From Eriocheir sinensis (taxonomy: Eukaryota > Arthropoda > Malacostraca > Decapoda > Varunidae): a stretch of DNA of 64,000 nucleotides. The notes beneath the pieces were generated by a model. That model ran no database searches. It saw nothing but the letters and a program-made list of their open reading frames with translations, and was not told the DNA's origin. The stretch is from contig NW_026111778.1 of the NCBI RefSeq assembly GCF_024679095.1, forward strand, positions 62,001-126,000. Reading direction: 5' to 3'. This document shows positions 20,501-41,750 of the stretch, piece after piece; the first letter of the stretch is position 1; the number at the start of each line of letters is the position of its first letter. The position numbers and the translations under genes were made by a program.

Positions 20501-23265
20501 AAATTTGTATAAAATATATATGCAAGATTCACATTAAATAATGTAAATGTGTATAAAAAAATATATACAAAAAACAAATAGAATAATGTAAAATCGTATC
20601 AAAATAAATACACAGAATATCAATAAAATAATGTAAATTTGTATGAAAATAAAGATGCAAAATTCCCCAAAATTATCGCATTTTTAAAAAAAATATATTT
20701 ACCAAAATACACATAAAATATTTAAATTTGTATTGAAATAAATATACAAAAAGCATATACAGGAAGGTAAATTTGTATTGAAAGAGATATTAAAAAATAC
20801 ATATAAAACAATGTAAATTTGTTTCAAAATATACATACGAATACACATAAAATAAAGTAGATTTCTATAGAAATATATATACAAAATACATATGAAATTA
20901 TGTAAATACGTATAAAAATATATATACAAAATACATATCAAATAATGTAAATTCGTGTCAAAATAAATAAACAAAAAATCATGAAAAGAATGTGTATTTG
21001 TATGAAAATAGATAATAGATAATAAATTTGTATAAAATATATATGCAAGATACACATTAAATAATGTAAATATGTATAAAAAAGTATATACAAAAAACAA
21101 ATACAATAATGTAACATCGTATCAAAATAAATACACCGAATATTAATAAAATAATGTAAATTTGTATGAAAATAAAGATGCAAAATTCCCATAAAATAGA
21201 GCATTTCTTATAAAAATATATATACCAAAATACACATAAAATATTTAAATTTGCATTGAAATAAATATACAAAATGCACATACAATAAGGTAAATTTGTA
21301 TTGAAAGAGATATGCAAAAATACATATAAAACAATGTAAATTTGTTTCAAAATATATATACGAATACAAATAAAAAAACGTAGATTTCTATAAAAATATA
21401 TATACAAAATACACATAAAATAATGTAATTTCGAATTAAAATAAATGTAAATTTGAATGAAAATATATAAACAAATACACTTAAAATAACGTAAATTTGT
21501 ATAAAATATATATGCAAGATACTCATTAAATAATGTAAATGTGTATAAAAAATATATATACAAAAAACAAATAGAATAATGTAAAATCGTATCAAAATAA
21601 ATACACAGAATATCAATAAAATAATGTAAATTTGTATGAAAATAACGATGCAAAAATCGTAAAAATTATCGCATTTTTTATAAAAATATATATACCAAAA
21701 TACACATAAAATATTTAAATTTGTATTGAAATAAATATGCAAAATGCATATACAGTAAGGTAAATTTGTATTAAAATAGATTTTCAAAAATACATATAAA
21801 ACAATGTAAATTTGTTTCAAAATATATATAAGAATACACATAAAATAAAGTAGATTTCTATAGAAATATATATACAAAATACATATGAAATTATGTAAAT
21901 ACGTATAAAAATATATATACAAAATACATATCAAATAATGTAAATTCGTGTCAAAATAAATAAACAAAATATCATGAAAAGAATGTGTATTTCTATGAAA
22001 ATAGATAATAGATAATAAATTTGTATAAAATATATATGCAAGATACACTTTAAATAATGTAAATATGTATAAAAAAGTATATACAAAAAACAAATAGAAT
22101 AATGTAAAATCGTATCAAAATAAATACACCGAATATTAATAAAATAATGTAAATTTGTATGAAAATAAAGATGCAAAATTCCCTTAAAATAGCGCATTTC
22201 TTATAAAAATATATATACCAAAATACACATAAAATTTTTAAATTTGTATTGAAATAAATATACAAAATGCACATACAATAAGGTAAATTTGTATTGAAAG
22301 AGATATGCAAAAATACATATAAAACCATGTAAATTTGTTTCAAAATATATATACGTATACAAATAAAAAAACGTAGATTTCTATAAAAATATATATACAA
22401 AATACACATAAAATTAAGTAAATACGTATAAAAAAATGTATAAAAAATACACATAAAATAATGTAAATTCGAATTAAAATAAATAAACAAAATACCAATA
22501 AAAGAATGTGTATTTGGATAAATATAAATATACAAAATACATATACAAAATAAACATAAAATAAGGTAGATTTGTAATAAAATATATGTACAAAATACAC
22601 ATAAAATAATGTAAATTTATATGAAAATATATATACAAATACACATAAAATACCATGAATTTGTATAAAAATATATATTCAAAATAAATATTAAATAATG
22701 TAAAAGCGTATAAAAATATATATACAAAGTACATATAAAAAAATGTAAACTCGTATCAATATAAATCAACAAAACACCAATAAAATAATATATATTTGAA
22801 TGAAAATAAATTTACAAAATACACATAACATAACTAAAATTTGTATTAAAATATATACAAAAATACATAGAAATAATTTGAGTTTGTATGAAAATAGATA
22901 TACAAAATACACATAAAACTAGGTAAATTTCTTTTGAAATGTATATACAAAATATCCATAAAATATTGTAAATTTGTGTCAAAATATATAAACAAATACA
23001 CATAAAATAACGTAAATTTGTATGAAAAATATATACAAAATACACAAAGAATAATGTCAATTCGTATCAAAATGAATGAGCAGAATATCAATAAAATAAT
23101 GTAAATTTGTATGAAAATAAATATGCAAAATACCCAAAAAATAAAGCATATGTTTATAAAAATACAGATACAAAAATACACATCGAATAATTAAATTTGT
23201 ATTAAAATTAATATACAAAATGCGTATATAATAAGATAAATTTGTATTGAAAAAATATACAACAT
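19491..23265 (-). repeat. Satellite block 9, A-rich orientation
   Basis: About 84 monomers. The first kilobase matches 41.75-42.8 kb (offset 22,278), and the remainder matches 37.9-40.8 kb (offset about 17.55 kb). It contains two tandem copies of the ~1.0-kb higher-order unit: the 'acaccgaatatt' landmark falls at 21,134 and 22,127. It ends at the landmark switch 'aacatacacgtttactcat'. Confidence 0.86.
20200..22535 (-). repeat. ~1.0-kb higher-order repeat, tandem pair
   Basis: Two successive units of about 22 monomers. 'acaccgaatatt' falls at 21,134 and 22,127 (993 bp apart), and 'acagaatatcaataaa' near 20,620 and 21,604. Bottom-strand reading frames repeat with offsets of 987-993. Confidence 0.87.
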
Positions 23266-24232
<967 letters not shown>

Positions 24233-24353
24233 AAAAACATATGAAATTATGTAAATACATATAAAAATATATATACAAAATACATATCAAATAATGTAAA
24301 TTCGTGTCAAAATAAATAAACAAAATATCATGAAAAGAATGTGTATTTGTATG

Positions 24354-24412
24354 AAAATAGATAATAGATAATAAATTTGTATAAAAATAGATAATAGATA
24401 ATAAATTTGTAT
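24354..24412 (-). repeat. Tandem pair of a truncated ~30-bp monomer
   Basis: 'atagataatagataataa' followed by 'atttgtata' occurs twice in succession. Single copies of this core-less unit occur near 7905, 14,775, 21,010, 22,008, 38,563, 39,592, 44,638, 45,670, 48,078, 51,030 and 62,115, and reversed near 32,285 and 34,467. The unit lacks the 'acacataaaata' core of a normal monomer. Confidence 0.88.
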
Positions 24413-25124
24413 GAAATATATATGCAAGATACACTTCAAATAATGTAAATATGTATAAAAAAGTATATACAAAAAACAAATAAAATAATGTAAAATCGTA
24501 TCAAAATAAATACACCGAATATTAATAAAATAATGTAAATTTGTATGAAAATAAAGATGCAAAATTCCTATAAAATAGCGCATTTCTTATAAAAATATAT
24601 ATACCAAAATACACATAAAATTTTTAAATATGTATTGAAATAAATATACAAAATGCACATACAATAAAGTAAATTTGTATTGAAAGAGATATGCAAAAAT
24701 ACATATAAAATAATGTAAATTTGTTTCAAAATATATATACGAATACAAATAAAAAAACGAAGATTTCTATAAAAATATATATACAAAATACACATAAAAT
24801 TAAGTAAATACGTATAAAAAAATGTATACAAAATACACATAAAATAATGTAAATTCCAATTAAAATAAATATAAAAAAAACCAATAAAAGAATGTGTATT
24901 TGGATAAATATAAATATACAAAATACACATACAAAATAAACATAAAATAAGGTAGATTTGTAATAAAATATATGTACAAAATACACATACAATAATGTAA
25001 ATTTATATGAAAATATATATACAAATACACATAAAATACCATGAATTTGTATAAAAATATATATTCAAAATAAATATTAAATAATGTAAGAGCGTATAAA
25101 AATATATATTCAAAGTACATATAA

Positions 25125-28460
<3,336 letters not shown>

Positions 28461-28479
28461 CCATTCAATATAATCAAAT

Positions 28480-31843
<3,364 letters not shown>

Positions 31844-33701
31844 CAAATACACATTCTTTTATTGGTATTTTGTTTCGAATTTATATTATTTTTTTGTGTA
31901 TTTTGTATATATATTTTTATAGAAATCTACGTTATTTTATGTGTATTCGTATATATATTTTGAAACAAATTTACATTGTTTTATATGTATTTTTGCATAT
32001 CTCTTTCAAGACAAATTTACCTTATTGTATGTGCATTTTGTATATTTATTTCAATGCAAATTTAAATATTTTATGTGTATTTTGGTATATATATTTTTAT
32101 AAGAAATGCGCTATTTTATGGGAATTTTGCATCTTTATTTTCATACAAATTTACATTATTTTATTAATATTCGGTGTGTTCATTTTGATACGATGTTACA
32201 TTATTCTATTTGTTTTTTGTATATACTTTTTTATACATATTTACATTATTTAATGTGTATCTTGCATATATTTTATACAAATTTATTATCTATTATCTAT
32301 TTTCATACAAATACACATTCTTTTCATGATATTTTGTTTATTTGTTTTGACACGAATTTACATTATTTGATATGTATTTTGTATATATATTTTTATACGT
32401 ATTTACATAATTTCATATGTATTTTGTATATATATTTCTATAGAAATCTACTTTATTTTATGTGTATTCGTATATATATTTTGAAACAAATTTACATTGT
32501 TTTATATGTATTTTTCAATATCTCTATCAATACAAATTTACCTTACTGTATATGCATTTTGTATATTTATTTCAATACAAATTTAAATATTTTATGTGTA
32601 TTTTGGTAAATATATTTTAATAAAAAATGCGATAATTTTTGGGAATTTTGCACCTTTATTTTCATACAAATTTACATTATTTTATTGATATTCTGTGTAT
32701 TTCTTTTGATACGATTTTACATTATTCTATTTGTTTTTTGTATATATTTTTTTATACACATTTACATTATTTAATGTGTATCTTGCAAATATATTATATA
32801 CAAATTTACGTTATTTTAAGTGTATTTGTTTATATATTTTCAATTAAATTTACATTATTTGATGTGTATTTTGTATATGTATTTCAATACAAATTTACCT
32901 AATTTTATGTGTATTTTGTATATTTCTTTTCAAACAAATTTAAATTATTTTTGTGTATTTTTGTATATAGTTTTATACAAATTTAGGTTATTTTATGTAC
33001 GGATTTACATTATTTAGTGTGTGTTTTATATATATATTTTTATGCAAATTTACTTTATTTTATGTGCATTTTTGTACATATATTTTTATAGAAATTTGCG
33101 TTATTTATATATGTTTTCTCATACAAATTTACATTATTTTATTGCTATTTTGTTTATTTATTTTGATACGAATTACATGATTTTATGTGTATTTTGTACA
33201 TATTTTTTATACGTATTTACATTACTTAATGTGTATTTTGTTTATATATTTTTAAACAAATCTACGTTATTATATGTATTTGTATAAATATTTTGATACA
33301 GATTTACATTATTTTATGTATTTTGTATGTACATTTCAATTCAAATTTAGCTTATTTTAGCTGTATTTTGTATATATATTTTCATACAAATTTAATTACT
33401 TCTGTGTATTTTTGTATATAGTTTTATACAAATGTACGATATTTTTTGTGTATTTTGTATATTTATAATTATACAAATACAGATTCTTTTACTGGTATTT
33501 TGTTTATTTATTTTGATACGATTCTTATGTGTATTTTGTATTCAATTTTTTATACGTATTTACTTCATTTTATATGTATTTTGTATAAATTTTTATAGAA
33601 ATCTACGTTATTTTATGTGTATTCGTATATATATTTTGAAACAAATTTACATTGTTTTATATGTATTTTTGAATATCTCTTTCAATACAAATTTACCTTA
33701 C
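31844..33701 (+). repeat. Satellite block 14, T-rich orientation
   Basis: About 41 monomers that read as the reverse complement of A-rich segments such as 37.7-39.0 and 13.5-15.2 kb. The only T-strand copy I found of the 'acaccgaatatt' landmark is here (near 32,170), and the truncated unit appears reversed near 32,285. Its right end is the left arm of an inverted repeat centred near 33,735. Confidence 0.85.
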
Positions 33702-34110
33702 CATATATACGAAAATACACATAAAAAAAATTAAATTTGTATTAAAATAAATATATAAAAAACACATACAATAAGGTAAATTTGTATTGAATTAGATATG
33801 CAAAATACATATAAAACAATGTAAATTTGTTTCAAAATATATATACGAATACACATAAAATAACGTAGATTTCTATAAAAATATATATACAAAATGCACA
33901 TAAAATGAAGTAAATACGTATAAAAAAATGTATACAAAATACACATAAAATAATGTAAATTTGCATCAAAATAAATATACAAAATACCAATAAAAGAATG
34001 TGTATTTGTATAAATATAAATATTCAAAATACACATAAAATAACGTAAATTTATATAAAACTATATACAAAAATACACAGAAGTATTTTAATTTGTATGA
34101 AAATAGATAT
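33375..34110. repeat. Inverted repeat, ~0.33-kb arms, 70-bp spacer
   Basis: The arms are about 33,375-33,700 and 33,771-34,110. From the centre outward both read through the 'aaggtaaatttgtattgaa', 'tttgtttcaaaatatata', 'acgtagatttctataaa' and 'aatgaagtaaatacgtat' units in that order. Confidence 0.87.
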
Positions 34111-34289
34111 ACAAAATAAGGTAAATTCGTTTCAAATTCAATAAACAAAATTCAGATAAAAGAACGTATATTTGTAGAAAAAATAAATATACAAAATACA
34201 CATAAAATAACGAAAATTTGTATGAAAATATATAAAAAAATAAACAAAAAAAAATTCCATTTCTGTGAAAATAAATATACAAAATACAC
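33702..34289 (-). repeat. Satellite block 15, A-rich orientation
   Basis: About 13 monomers; the right arm of the inverted repeat begun in block 14. It ends at 'tacaaaatacacatgtattt', where two opposed cores meet in a near-palindromic junction. The same junction in reverse complement is at 52,823. Confidence 0.84.
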
Positions 34290-34380
34290 ATGTATTTTGT
34301 ATATCTATTTTCACACAAATTTAATTACTTTTGTGTATTTTTGCATATAATTTTATATAAATTTACGTTATTTTATTTGT
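34030..34380 (-). repeat. Inverted copy of 52,735-53,085, switch included
   Basis: The A-to-T switch 'tacaaaatacacatgtattt' and about 150-250 bp on each side are the reverse complement of the segment around 52,823. Unusual variants such as 'gaacgtatatttgtag' and 'ttcaaattcaataaac' are shared. Confidence 0.85.
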
Positions 34381-34922
34381 ATTATTCTATTTGTTTTTTG
34401 TATATATTTTTTTTATACATATTTACATTATTTAATGTGTATCTTGCATATATATTTCATACAAATTTATTATCTATTATTTATTTTCATACAAATACAC
34501 ATTCATTTCATGATATTTTGTTCATTTATTTTGACACGAATTTACATTACTTAATATGTATTTTATATATATATTTTTTTTACGTATTTACATAATTCCA
34601 TATGTATTTTGTATATATATATTTCTATAGAAATCTACGTTATTTTATGAGTATTCGTATATATATTTTTAAACAAATTTACAGTGTTTTATTTGTATTT
34701 TGCGTTTTTTTTTTCAATACAAATTTACCTTATTGTATGTGTGCATTTTGTATATTAATATTAATTCAAATTTAATTATTCTATGTGTATTTTTGTATAT
34801 GTATTTAAAAAAAAATGCTTTATCTTATGGGTATTTTGCATCTTTATTTTCATACAAATTTAAATTATTTTATTGATATTCTGTGTACTTATTTTGATAC
34901 GATTTTACATTATTCTATGTAT
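34290..34922 (+). repeat. Satellite block 16, T-rich orientation
   Basis: About 14 monomers. The first 90 bases, with the end of block 15, form a 350-bp segment (34,030-34,380) that is the reverse complement of 52,735-53,085. The block includes a truncated unit reversed near 34,467. Confidence 0.83.
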
Positions 34923-34966
34923 AACAAAAAAAAATACAGAATACACAGAAATAGATAGAATAGAAT
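34923..34966 (-). repeat. One-monomer A-rich insert at a complex junction
   Basis: A single roughly 44-base stretch ('aatacagaatacacagaa' followed by 'atagatagaatagaatc') interrupts two T-rich blocks. It is among the least monomer-like stretches in the window and looks like a scrambled breakpoint rather than a normal unit. Confidence 0.6.
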
Positions 34967-35020
34967 CTACCTTATTATATACGCATTTTGTATATTCATT
35001 TTAATACAAATTTAATTATA
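34967..35020 (+). repeat. One-monomer T-rich fragment
   Basis: Just over one monomer ('cttattatatacgcatttt' onward), resembling the sequence beside the switch at 36,470 and 43,670. With the preceding insert it makes a cluster of three orientation changes within 100 bp. Confidence 0.65.
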
Positions 35021-36440
35021 CATATAAACAATGTAAATTTGTTTCAAAATATATATATACGAATACACATGAAATAAGGTAGATTTCTAGAAAAATATAT
35101 ATACAAAATACACATAAAATTAAGTAAATACGTATAAAAAATGTATACAAAATACACATAAAATAATGTAAATTAATATCAAAATAAATAAACAAAATAC
35201 CAATGAAAGAAGTTGTATTTGTATAAATATATATATATACAAAATACACATTAAATAAAATAAATTTGTTTAAAACTATACAAAATACACATGAAATTAT
35301 GTAAATACGTATAAAAATATATATACAAAATACACATTAAATAATGTAAATTCGCGTGAAAATAAATAAACAAAATATCAATAAAAGAATGTGTATTTGT
35401 ATGAAAATAGATTTACAAAATACACATAAAATAACCTAAATTTGTATCAAACTATATACAAAAATACATAAAAATATTTTAAATTTGTATGAAAATAAAT
35501 ATACAAAATACACATAAAATTAGGTAAATTTGTATTGAAATACATACACAAAATACACATAAAATAATGTAAATTTGATTGAAAATACATAAACAAATAA
35601 ACTTAAAATAACGTAAATTTGTATAGAAAAAATATGTACAAAACACAAATAGAATAATGTAAAATCGTATCAAAATAAATACACAGAATATTAATAAAAT
35701 AATGTAAATTTGTATGAAAATAAAGAAGCAAAATACCCATAAAATAACGCATTTTTTTTATTTATAAAAATATATATACCAAAATACACATCAAAAAATT
35801 AAATTTGTATTAAAATAAATATACAAAAAACACTTACAATAAGGTAAATTTGTATTGAAATAGATATGCAAAATACATATAAAACAATGTAAATTTGTTT
35901 GAAAATATATATACGAATACACATAAAATAACGTAGATTTCTATAAAAATATATATACAAAATACACATAAAATGAAGTAAATACGTATAAAAAAATGTA
36001 TACAAAATACACATAAAATAATGTAAATTCGTATCAAAATAAATAAACAAAATACCAATAAAAGAATGTGTATTTGTATAAACATAAATATACAAAATAC
36101 ATATAAAATAACGTAAATTTATATAAAACTATATACAAAAATACACAGAAGTAATTAAATTTGTATGAAAATATATACAAAATACACACGAAATAAGCTA
36201 AATTTGAATTGAAATATATATCCAAAATACATGAAATAAAGTAAATTTGTATCAAAATATTTATACAAATACACATATAATTACGTAAATTTGTATGAAA
36301 ATATATAAACAAAATACACATTAAATAATGTAAATACGTTTAAAAAAAATATGTACAAAATACATATATAATCATGTAATTCGTATCAAAATAAATAAAC
36401 AAAATACCAATAAAATAATATAAATTTGTATGAGTAAACG
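35021..36440 (-). repeat. Satellite block 17, A-rich orientation
   Basis: About 31 monomers. Its right half (35.75-36.44 kb) is the reverse complement of 46.9-47.6 and 23.3-24.0 kb. It ends at the landmark switch in inverted form, 'atgagtaaacgtgtatgtt'. Confidence 0.86.
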
Positions 36441-36728
36441 TGTATGTTGCATATTTTTTCAATACAAATTTACCTTATTATATACGCATTTTGTATATTA
36501 ATTTTTATACAAATTTAACTATTCGATGTGTATTTTTGTATCTGTATTTTTATAAACATATGCTTTATTTTTTGGGCATTTTGCATCTTTATTTTCATAC
36601 AAATTTACATTATTTTATTGATATTCTGCTCATTCATTTTGATACGAATTGACATTATTCTATGTGTATTTTGTATATATTTTTCATACAAATTTACGTT
36701 ATTTTATGTGTATTTGTTTATATATTAT
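35750..36728 (-). repeat. Inverted copy of ~46.60-47.57 kb, switch included
   Basis: The landmark switch is 'acatacacgtttactcat' at 23,263, 40,819 and 46,897, but appears reverse-complemented here (36,430-36,447) and at 43,625. Both flanks are inverted with it. Confidence 0.87.
36441..36728 (+). repeat. Satellite block 18, short T-rich block
   Basis: About six monomers, the reverse complement of roughly 46,600-46,890 and 40,540-40,815. Blocks 17 and 18 are therefore one inverted copy of a segment that already contained an orientation switch. It ends inside an A/T spacer ('tttatatattatatacaaa'). Confidence 0.86.
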
Positions 36729-39700
36729 ATACAAAAATACACAAAAATAGTTTAAATTTGTATGAAAATAAATATACAAAATACACATAAAATTAGGTAG
36801 ATTTGTATTGAAATACATATACAAAATATACATAAAATAATGGAAATTTGAATGAAAATATATAAACATATACACTTAAAATAACGTAAATTTGTATCAA
36901 ATATATATACAAAATACACATTAAATAATGTAAATATGTAAAAAAAAATATATATATATACAAAACACAAATAGAATAATGTAAAATCGTATCAACAATA
37001 AATACACAGAATATTAATAAAATAATGTAAATTTGTATGAAAATAAAGATGCAAAATAGCCATAAAATAACGCATTTTTTATAAAAATATATATACCAAA
37101 ATACACATAAAATATTAAAATTTGTATTAAAATAAATATAAAAAATGCACATACTATAAGGTAAATTTGTATTGACATAGATATGCAAAATACATATAAA
37201 ACAATGTAAATTTATTTCAAAATATATATACGAATACACATAAAATAACGTAGATTTCTATAAAAATATATACAAAATACACATAAAATGAAGTAAATAC
37301 GTATAAAAAATGAATACAAAATATACATAAAAATCGTATCAAAATAAATAAACAAAATACCAGTAAAAGAATGTGTATTTGTATAAATATAAATATACAA
37401 AATACACATAAAATATCGTAAATTTGTATAAAACTATATACAAAAATACACAGAAGTAATTAAATTTGTATGAAAATATATATACAAAATACAGCTAAAA
37501 TAAGCTAAATTTGAATTGAAATGTACATACAAAATACATAAAATAATGTAAATCTGTATCAAAATATTTATACAAATACATATAATAACGTAGATTTGTT
37601 TAAAAATATATAAACAAAATACACATTAAGTAATGTAAATACGTATAAAAAATATGTACAAAATACACATATAATCATGTAATTCGTATCAAAATAAATA
37701 AACAAAATAGCAATAAAATAATGTAAATTTGTATGAGAAAACAAATAACGCAAATTTCTATAAAAATATATGTCCAAAAAATGCACATAAAATTAAGTAA
37801 ATTTGCAAAAAAATATATATCCAAAACACACACTAAATAATGTACATGATGCGTACATAAAATAACCTAAATTTGTATAAACCTATATATAAAAATACAC
37901 AAAAATAATTTAAATTTGTTTGAAAAGAAATATACAAAATACATATAAAATTAGGTAAATATGTATTGAAATATATATACAAAATACACATCAAATAATG
38001 TAAATTTGAATGAAAATATATAAACAAATACACTTAAAATAACGTAAATTTGTATAAAATATATATGCAAGATACACTTTAAATAATGTAAATGTGTATA
38101 AAAAATATATATACAAAAAACAAATAGAATAATGTAAAATCGTATCAAAATAAATACACAGAATATCAATAAAATAATGTAAATTTGTATGAAAATAAAG
38201 ATGCAAAATTCCCAAAAATTATCTCATTTTTTATAAAAATATATTTACCAAAATACAAATAAAATATTTAAATTTGTATTGAAATAAAAATACCAAATGC
38301 ATATACAGTAAGGTAAATTTGTATTGAAAGAGATATTAAAAAATACATAAAAAACAAAGTAAATTTCTTTCAAAATATATATATGAATACACATAAAATA
38401 AAGTAGATATCTATAGAAATATATATACAAAATACATATGAAATTATGTAAATACGTATAAAAATATATATACAAAATACATATCAAATAATGTAAATTC
38501 GTGTCAAAATAAATAAACAAAATATCATGAAAAGAATGTGTATTTGTATGAAAATAGATAATAGATAATAAATTTGTATAAAATATATATGCAAGATACA
38601 CATTATATAATGTAAATATGTATAAAAAAGTATATACAAAAAACAAATAGAATAATGTAACATCGTATCAAAATAAATACACCGAATATTAATAAAATAA
38701 TGTAAATTTGTTTGAAAATAAAGATGCAAAATTCCCATAAAATAGCGCATTTCTTATAAAAATATATATACCAAAATACACATAAAATATTTAAATTTGC
38801 ATTGAAATAAATATACAAAATGCACATACAATAAGGTAAATTTGTATTGAAAGAGATATGCAAAAATACATATAAAACAATGTAAATTTGTTTCAAAAAA
38901 TATATACGAATACAAATAAAAAAACGTAGATTTCTATAAAAATATATATACAAAATACACATAAAATTAAGTAAATACGTATAAAAAAATGTATACAAAA
39001 TACACATAAAATAATGTAATTTCGAATTAAAATAAATGTAAATTTGAATGAAAATATATAAACATATACACTTAAAATAACGTAAATTTGTATAAAATAT
39101 ATATGCAAGATACACATTAAATAATGTAAATGTGTATAAAAAAATATATACAAAAAGCAAATAGAATAATGTAAAATCGTATCAAAATAAATACACAGAA
39201 TATCAATAAAATGATGTAAATTTGTTTGAAAATAAAGATGCAAAATTCCCAAAAATTATCGCATTTTTTATAAAAATATATATACCAAAATACACATAAA
39301 ATATTTAAATTTGTATTGAAATAAATATACAAAATGCATATACAGTAAGGTAAATTTGTATTAAAAGAGATATTCAAAAATACATATAAAACAATGTAAA
39401 TTTGTTTCAAAATATATATACGAATAAACATAAAATAAAGTAGATTTCTATAGAAATATATATACAAAATATTTATGAAATTATGTAAATACGTATAAAA
39501 ATATATATACAAAATACATATCAAATAATGTTAATTCGTGTCAAAATAAATAAACAAAATATCATGAAAAGAATGTGTATTTGTATGAAAATAGATAATA
39601 GATAATAAATTTGTAGAAAATATATATGCAAGATACACTTTAAATAATGTAAATATGTATAAAAAAGTATAAACAAAAAACAAATAGAATAATGTAAAAT

Positions 39701-40822
39701 CGTATCAAAATAAATACACCGAATATTAATAAAATAATGTAAATTTGTATAAAATTAAAGATGCAAAATTCCCATAAAATAGCGCATTTCTTATAAAAAT
39801 ATATTTACCAAAATACACATAAAATATTTAAAAATTGTATTGAAATAAATATACAAAATGCACATACAATAAGGTAAATTTGTATTGAAAGAAATATGCA
39901 AAAATACATATAAAACAATGTAAATTTGTTTCAAAATATATATACGAATACAAATAGAAAAACGTAGATTTCTATAAAAATATATATACAAAAATGTATA
40001 CAAAATACACATAAAATAATGTAAATTCGATTTCAAATAAATAAACAAAATTCCAATAAAAGAATGTGTATTTGGATAAATATAAATATACAAAATACAT
40101 ATACAAAATAAACATAAAATAAGGTAGATTTGTAATAAAATATATGTACAAAATACACATAAAATAATGTAAATTTATATGAAAATATATATACAAATAC
40201 ACATAAAATACGATGAATTTGTATAAAAATATATATTCAAAATAAATATTAAATAATGTAAGAGCGTATAAAAATATATATACAAAGTACATATAAAATA
40301 ATGTAAACTCGTATCAATATAAATCAACAAAACAAAAATAAAATAATATATATTTGAATGAAAATAAATTTACAAAATACACATAACATAACTAAAATTT
40401 GTATTAAAATATATACAAAAATACATAGAAATAATTTGAGTTTGTTTGAAAATAGATATACAAAATACACATAAAACTAGGTAAATTTCTTTTGAAATGT
40501 ATATACAAAATAGCCATAAAATATTGTAAATTTGTCTCCAAATATATAAACAAATACACATAAAATAACGTAAATTTGTATGAAAAATATATTCAAAATA
40601 CACATAGAATAATGTCAATTCGTATCAAAATGAATGAGCAGAATATCAATAAAATAATGTAAATTTGTATGAAAATAAAGATGCAAAAAACCCGAAAAAT
40701 AAAGCATATGTTTATAAAACTACAGATACAAAAATACACATCGAATAATTAAATTTGTGTTAAAATTAATATACAAAATGCGTATATAATAAGGTATATT
40801 TGTATTGAAAAATATGCAACAT
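36729..40822 (-). repeat. Satellite block 19, A-rich orientation
   Basis: About 91 monomers. Bases 36.73-37.74 kb recur at 42.63-43.6 kb (offset about 5.9 kb), and 37.74-40.82 kb recur at 43.82-46.9 kb (offset 6082 falling to 6073-6079). It holds two tandem ~1.0-kb higher-order units, with 'acaccgaatatt' at 38,680 and 39,717. Rare variants such as 'ttatctcatt' (38,220) are shared only with the 44-kb copy. Confidence 0.88.
37950..40090 (-). repeat. ~1.04-kb higher-order repeat, tandem pair
   Basis: 'acaccgaatatt' at 38,680 and 39,717 (1,037 bp), alternating with 'acagaatatcaataaa' near 38,158 and 39,193 (1,035 bp). Half-units of about 0.5 kb therefore alternate. Confidence 0.88.
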
Positions 40823-41750
40823 ACACGTTTACTCATACAAATTTATATTATTTTATTGGTATTTTGTTTATTTATTTTGATACGAATTACATGATTATAT
40901 GTGTATTTTGTACACATTTTTTTATACGAATTTACATTATTTAATGTGTATTTTGTTTATATATTTTCATACAAATTTACGTTATTATATGTGTATTTGT
41001 ATAAATATTTTGATACAAATTTACTTTATTTCATGTACTTTGTATATATATTTCAATTCAAATTTAGCTTATTTTGTGTGTATTTTGTATATATATTCAT
41101 ACAAATTTAATTACTTCTGTGTATTTTTGTATATAGTTTTATATAAATTTACGTTATTTTATGTGTATTTTGTATACATTTTTGATTCGTATTTACTTTA
41201 TTTTATTTGTATTTTGTATTTATATATTTATAGAAATCTACGTTATTTTATGTGTTTTCGTATATATATTTTGAAACAAATTTACATTGTTTATGTATTT
41301 TGCATATCTATTTCAATACAAATTTACCTTATTGTATTTGCATTTTGTATATTTATTTTAATACAAATTCAAATATTTTATGTGTATTTTGGTATATATA
41401 ATTTTATAAAAAATGCGTTATTTTATACGTATTTTGCATCTTAGTTTTCATACAAATGTACATTATTTTATTAATATTCTGTGTATATATTTTGATACGA
41501 TTTTATATTATACTATTTGTGTTTTGTATATATTTTTTTATACATATTTTCATTATTTAATGTGCATTTTTTATATATATTTCATGCAAATTATCGTTAT
41601 TTTAAGTGTATTTGTTTATATAATTACATTCAAATTTACATTATTTTAAGTGTATTTTGTATATGTATTTAAATACAAATTTCCCTAATTTTAAGTGCAT
41701 TTTGTATATTTATTTTCATATAAATTTAAATTATTTTTGTTTTGTTGTAT
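40823..41750 (+). repeat. Satellite block 20, T-rich orientation
   Basis: About 20 monomers. The first 280 bases follow 46.9-47.2 and 23.3-23.6 kb; from about 41,020 the block follows 18.66-19.49 kb instead. The change of partner marks a fusion of two different older segments within one orientation. Confidence 0.85.

Larger units (their letters stand above)
36729..41100 (+). repeat. ~6-kb-offset segmental duplication, copy 1
   Basis: Matches 42,630-47,200 in direct orientation. The offset is about 5,898 up to 37.7 kb, 6,082 from 37.95 to 38.75 kb, 6,079 from 39.1 to 40.3 kb and about 6,073 at the 40.82-kb switch. It shares rare variants, including 'aataccaaatgc' near 38,290. Confidence 0.93.

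Noticed and set aside
34273..34296. Apparent perfect palindrome 'tacaaaatacacatgtattt' at the switch.
   Set aside because: Checked base by base, the two halves differ around the centre (acac against atgt), so it is near-palindromic only. It was kept as a junction, not as a regulatory site.
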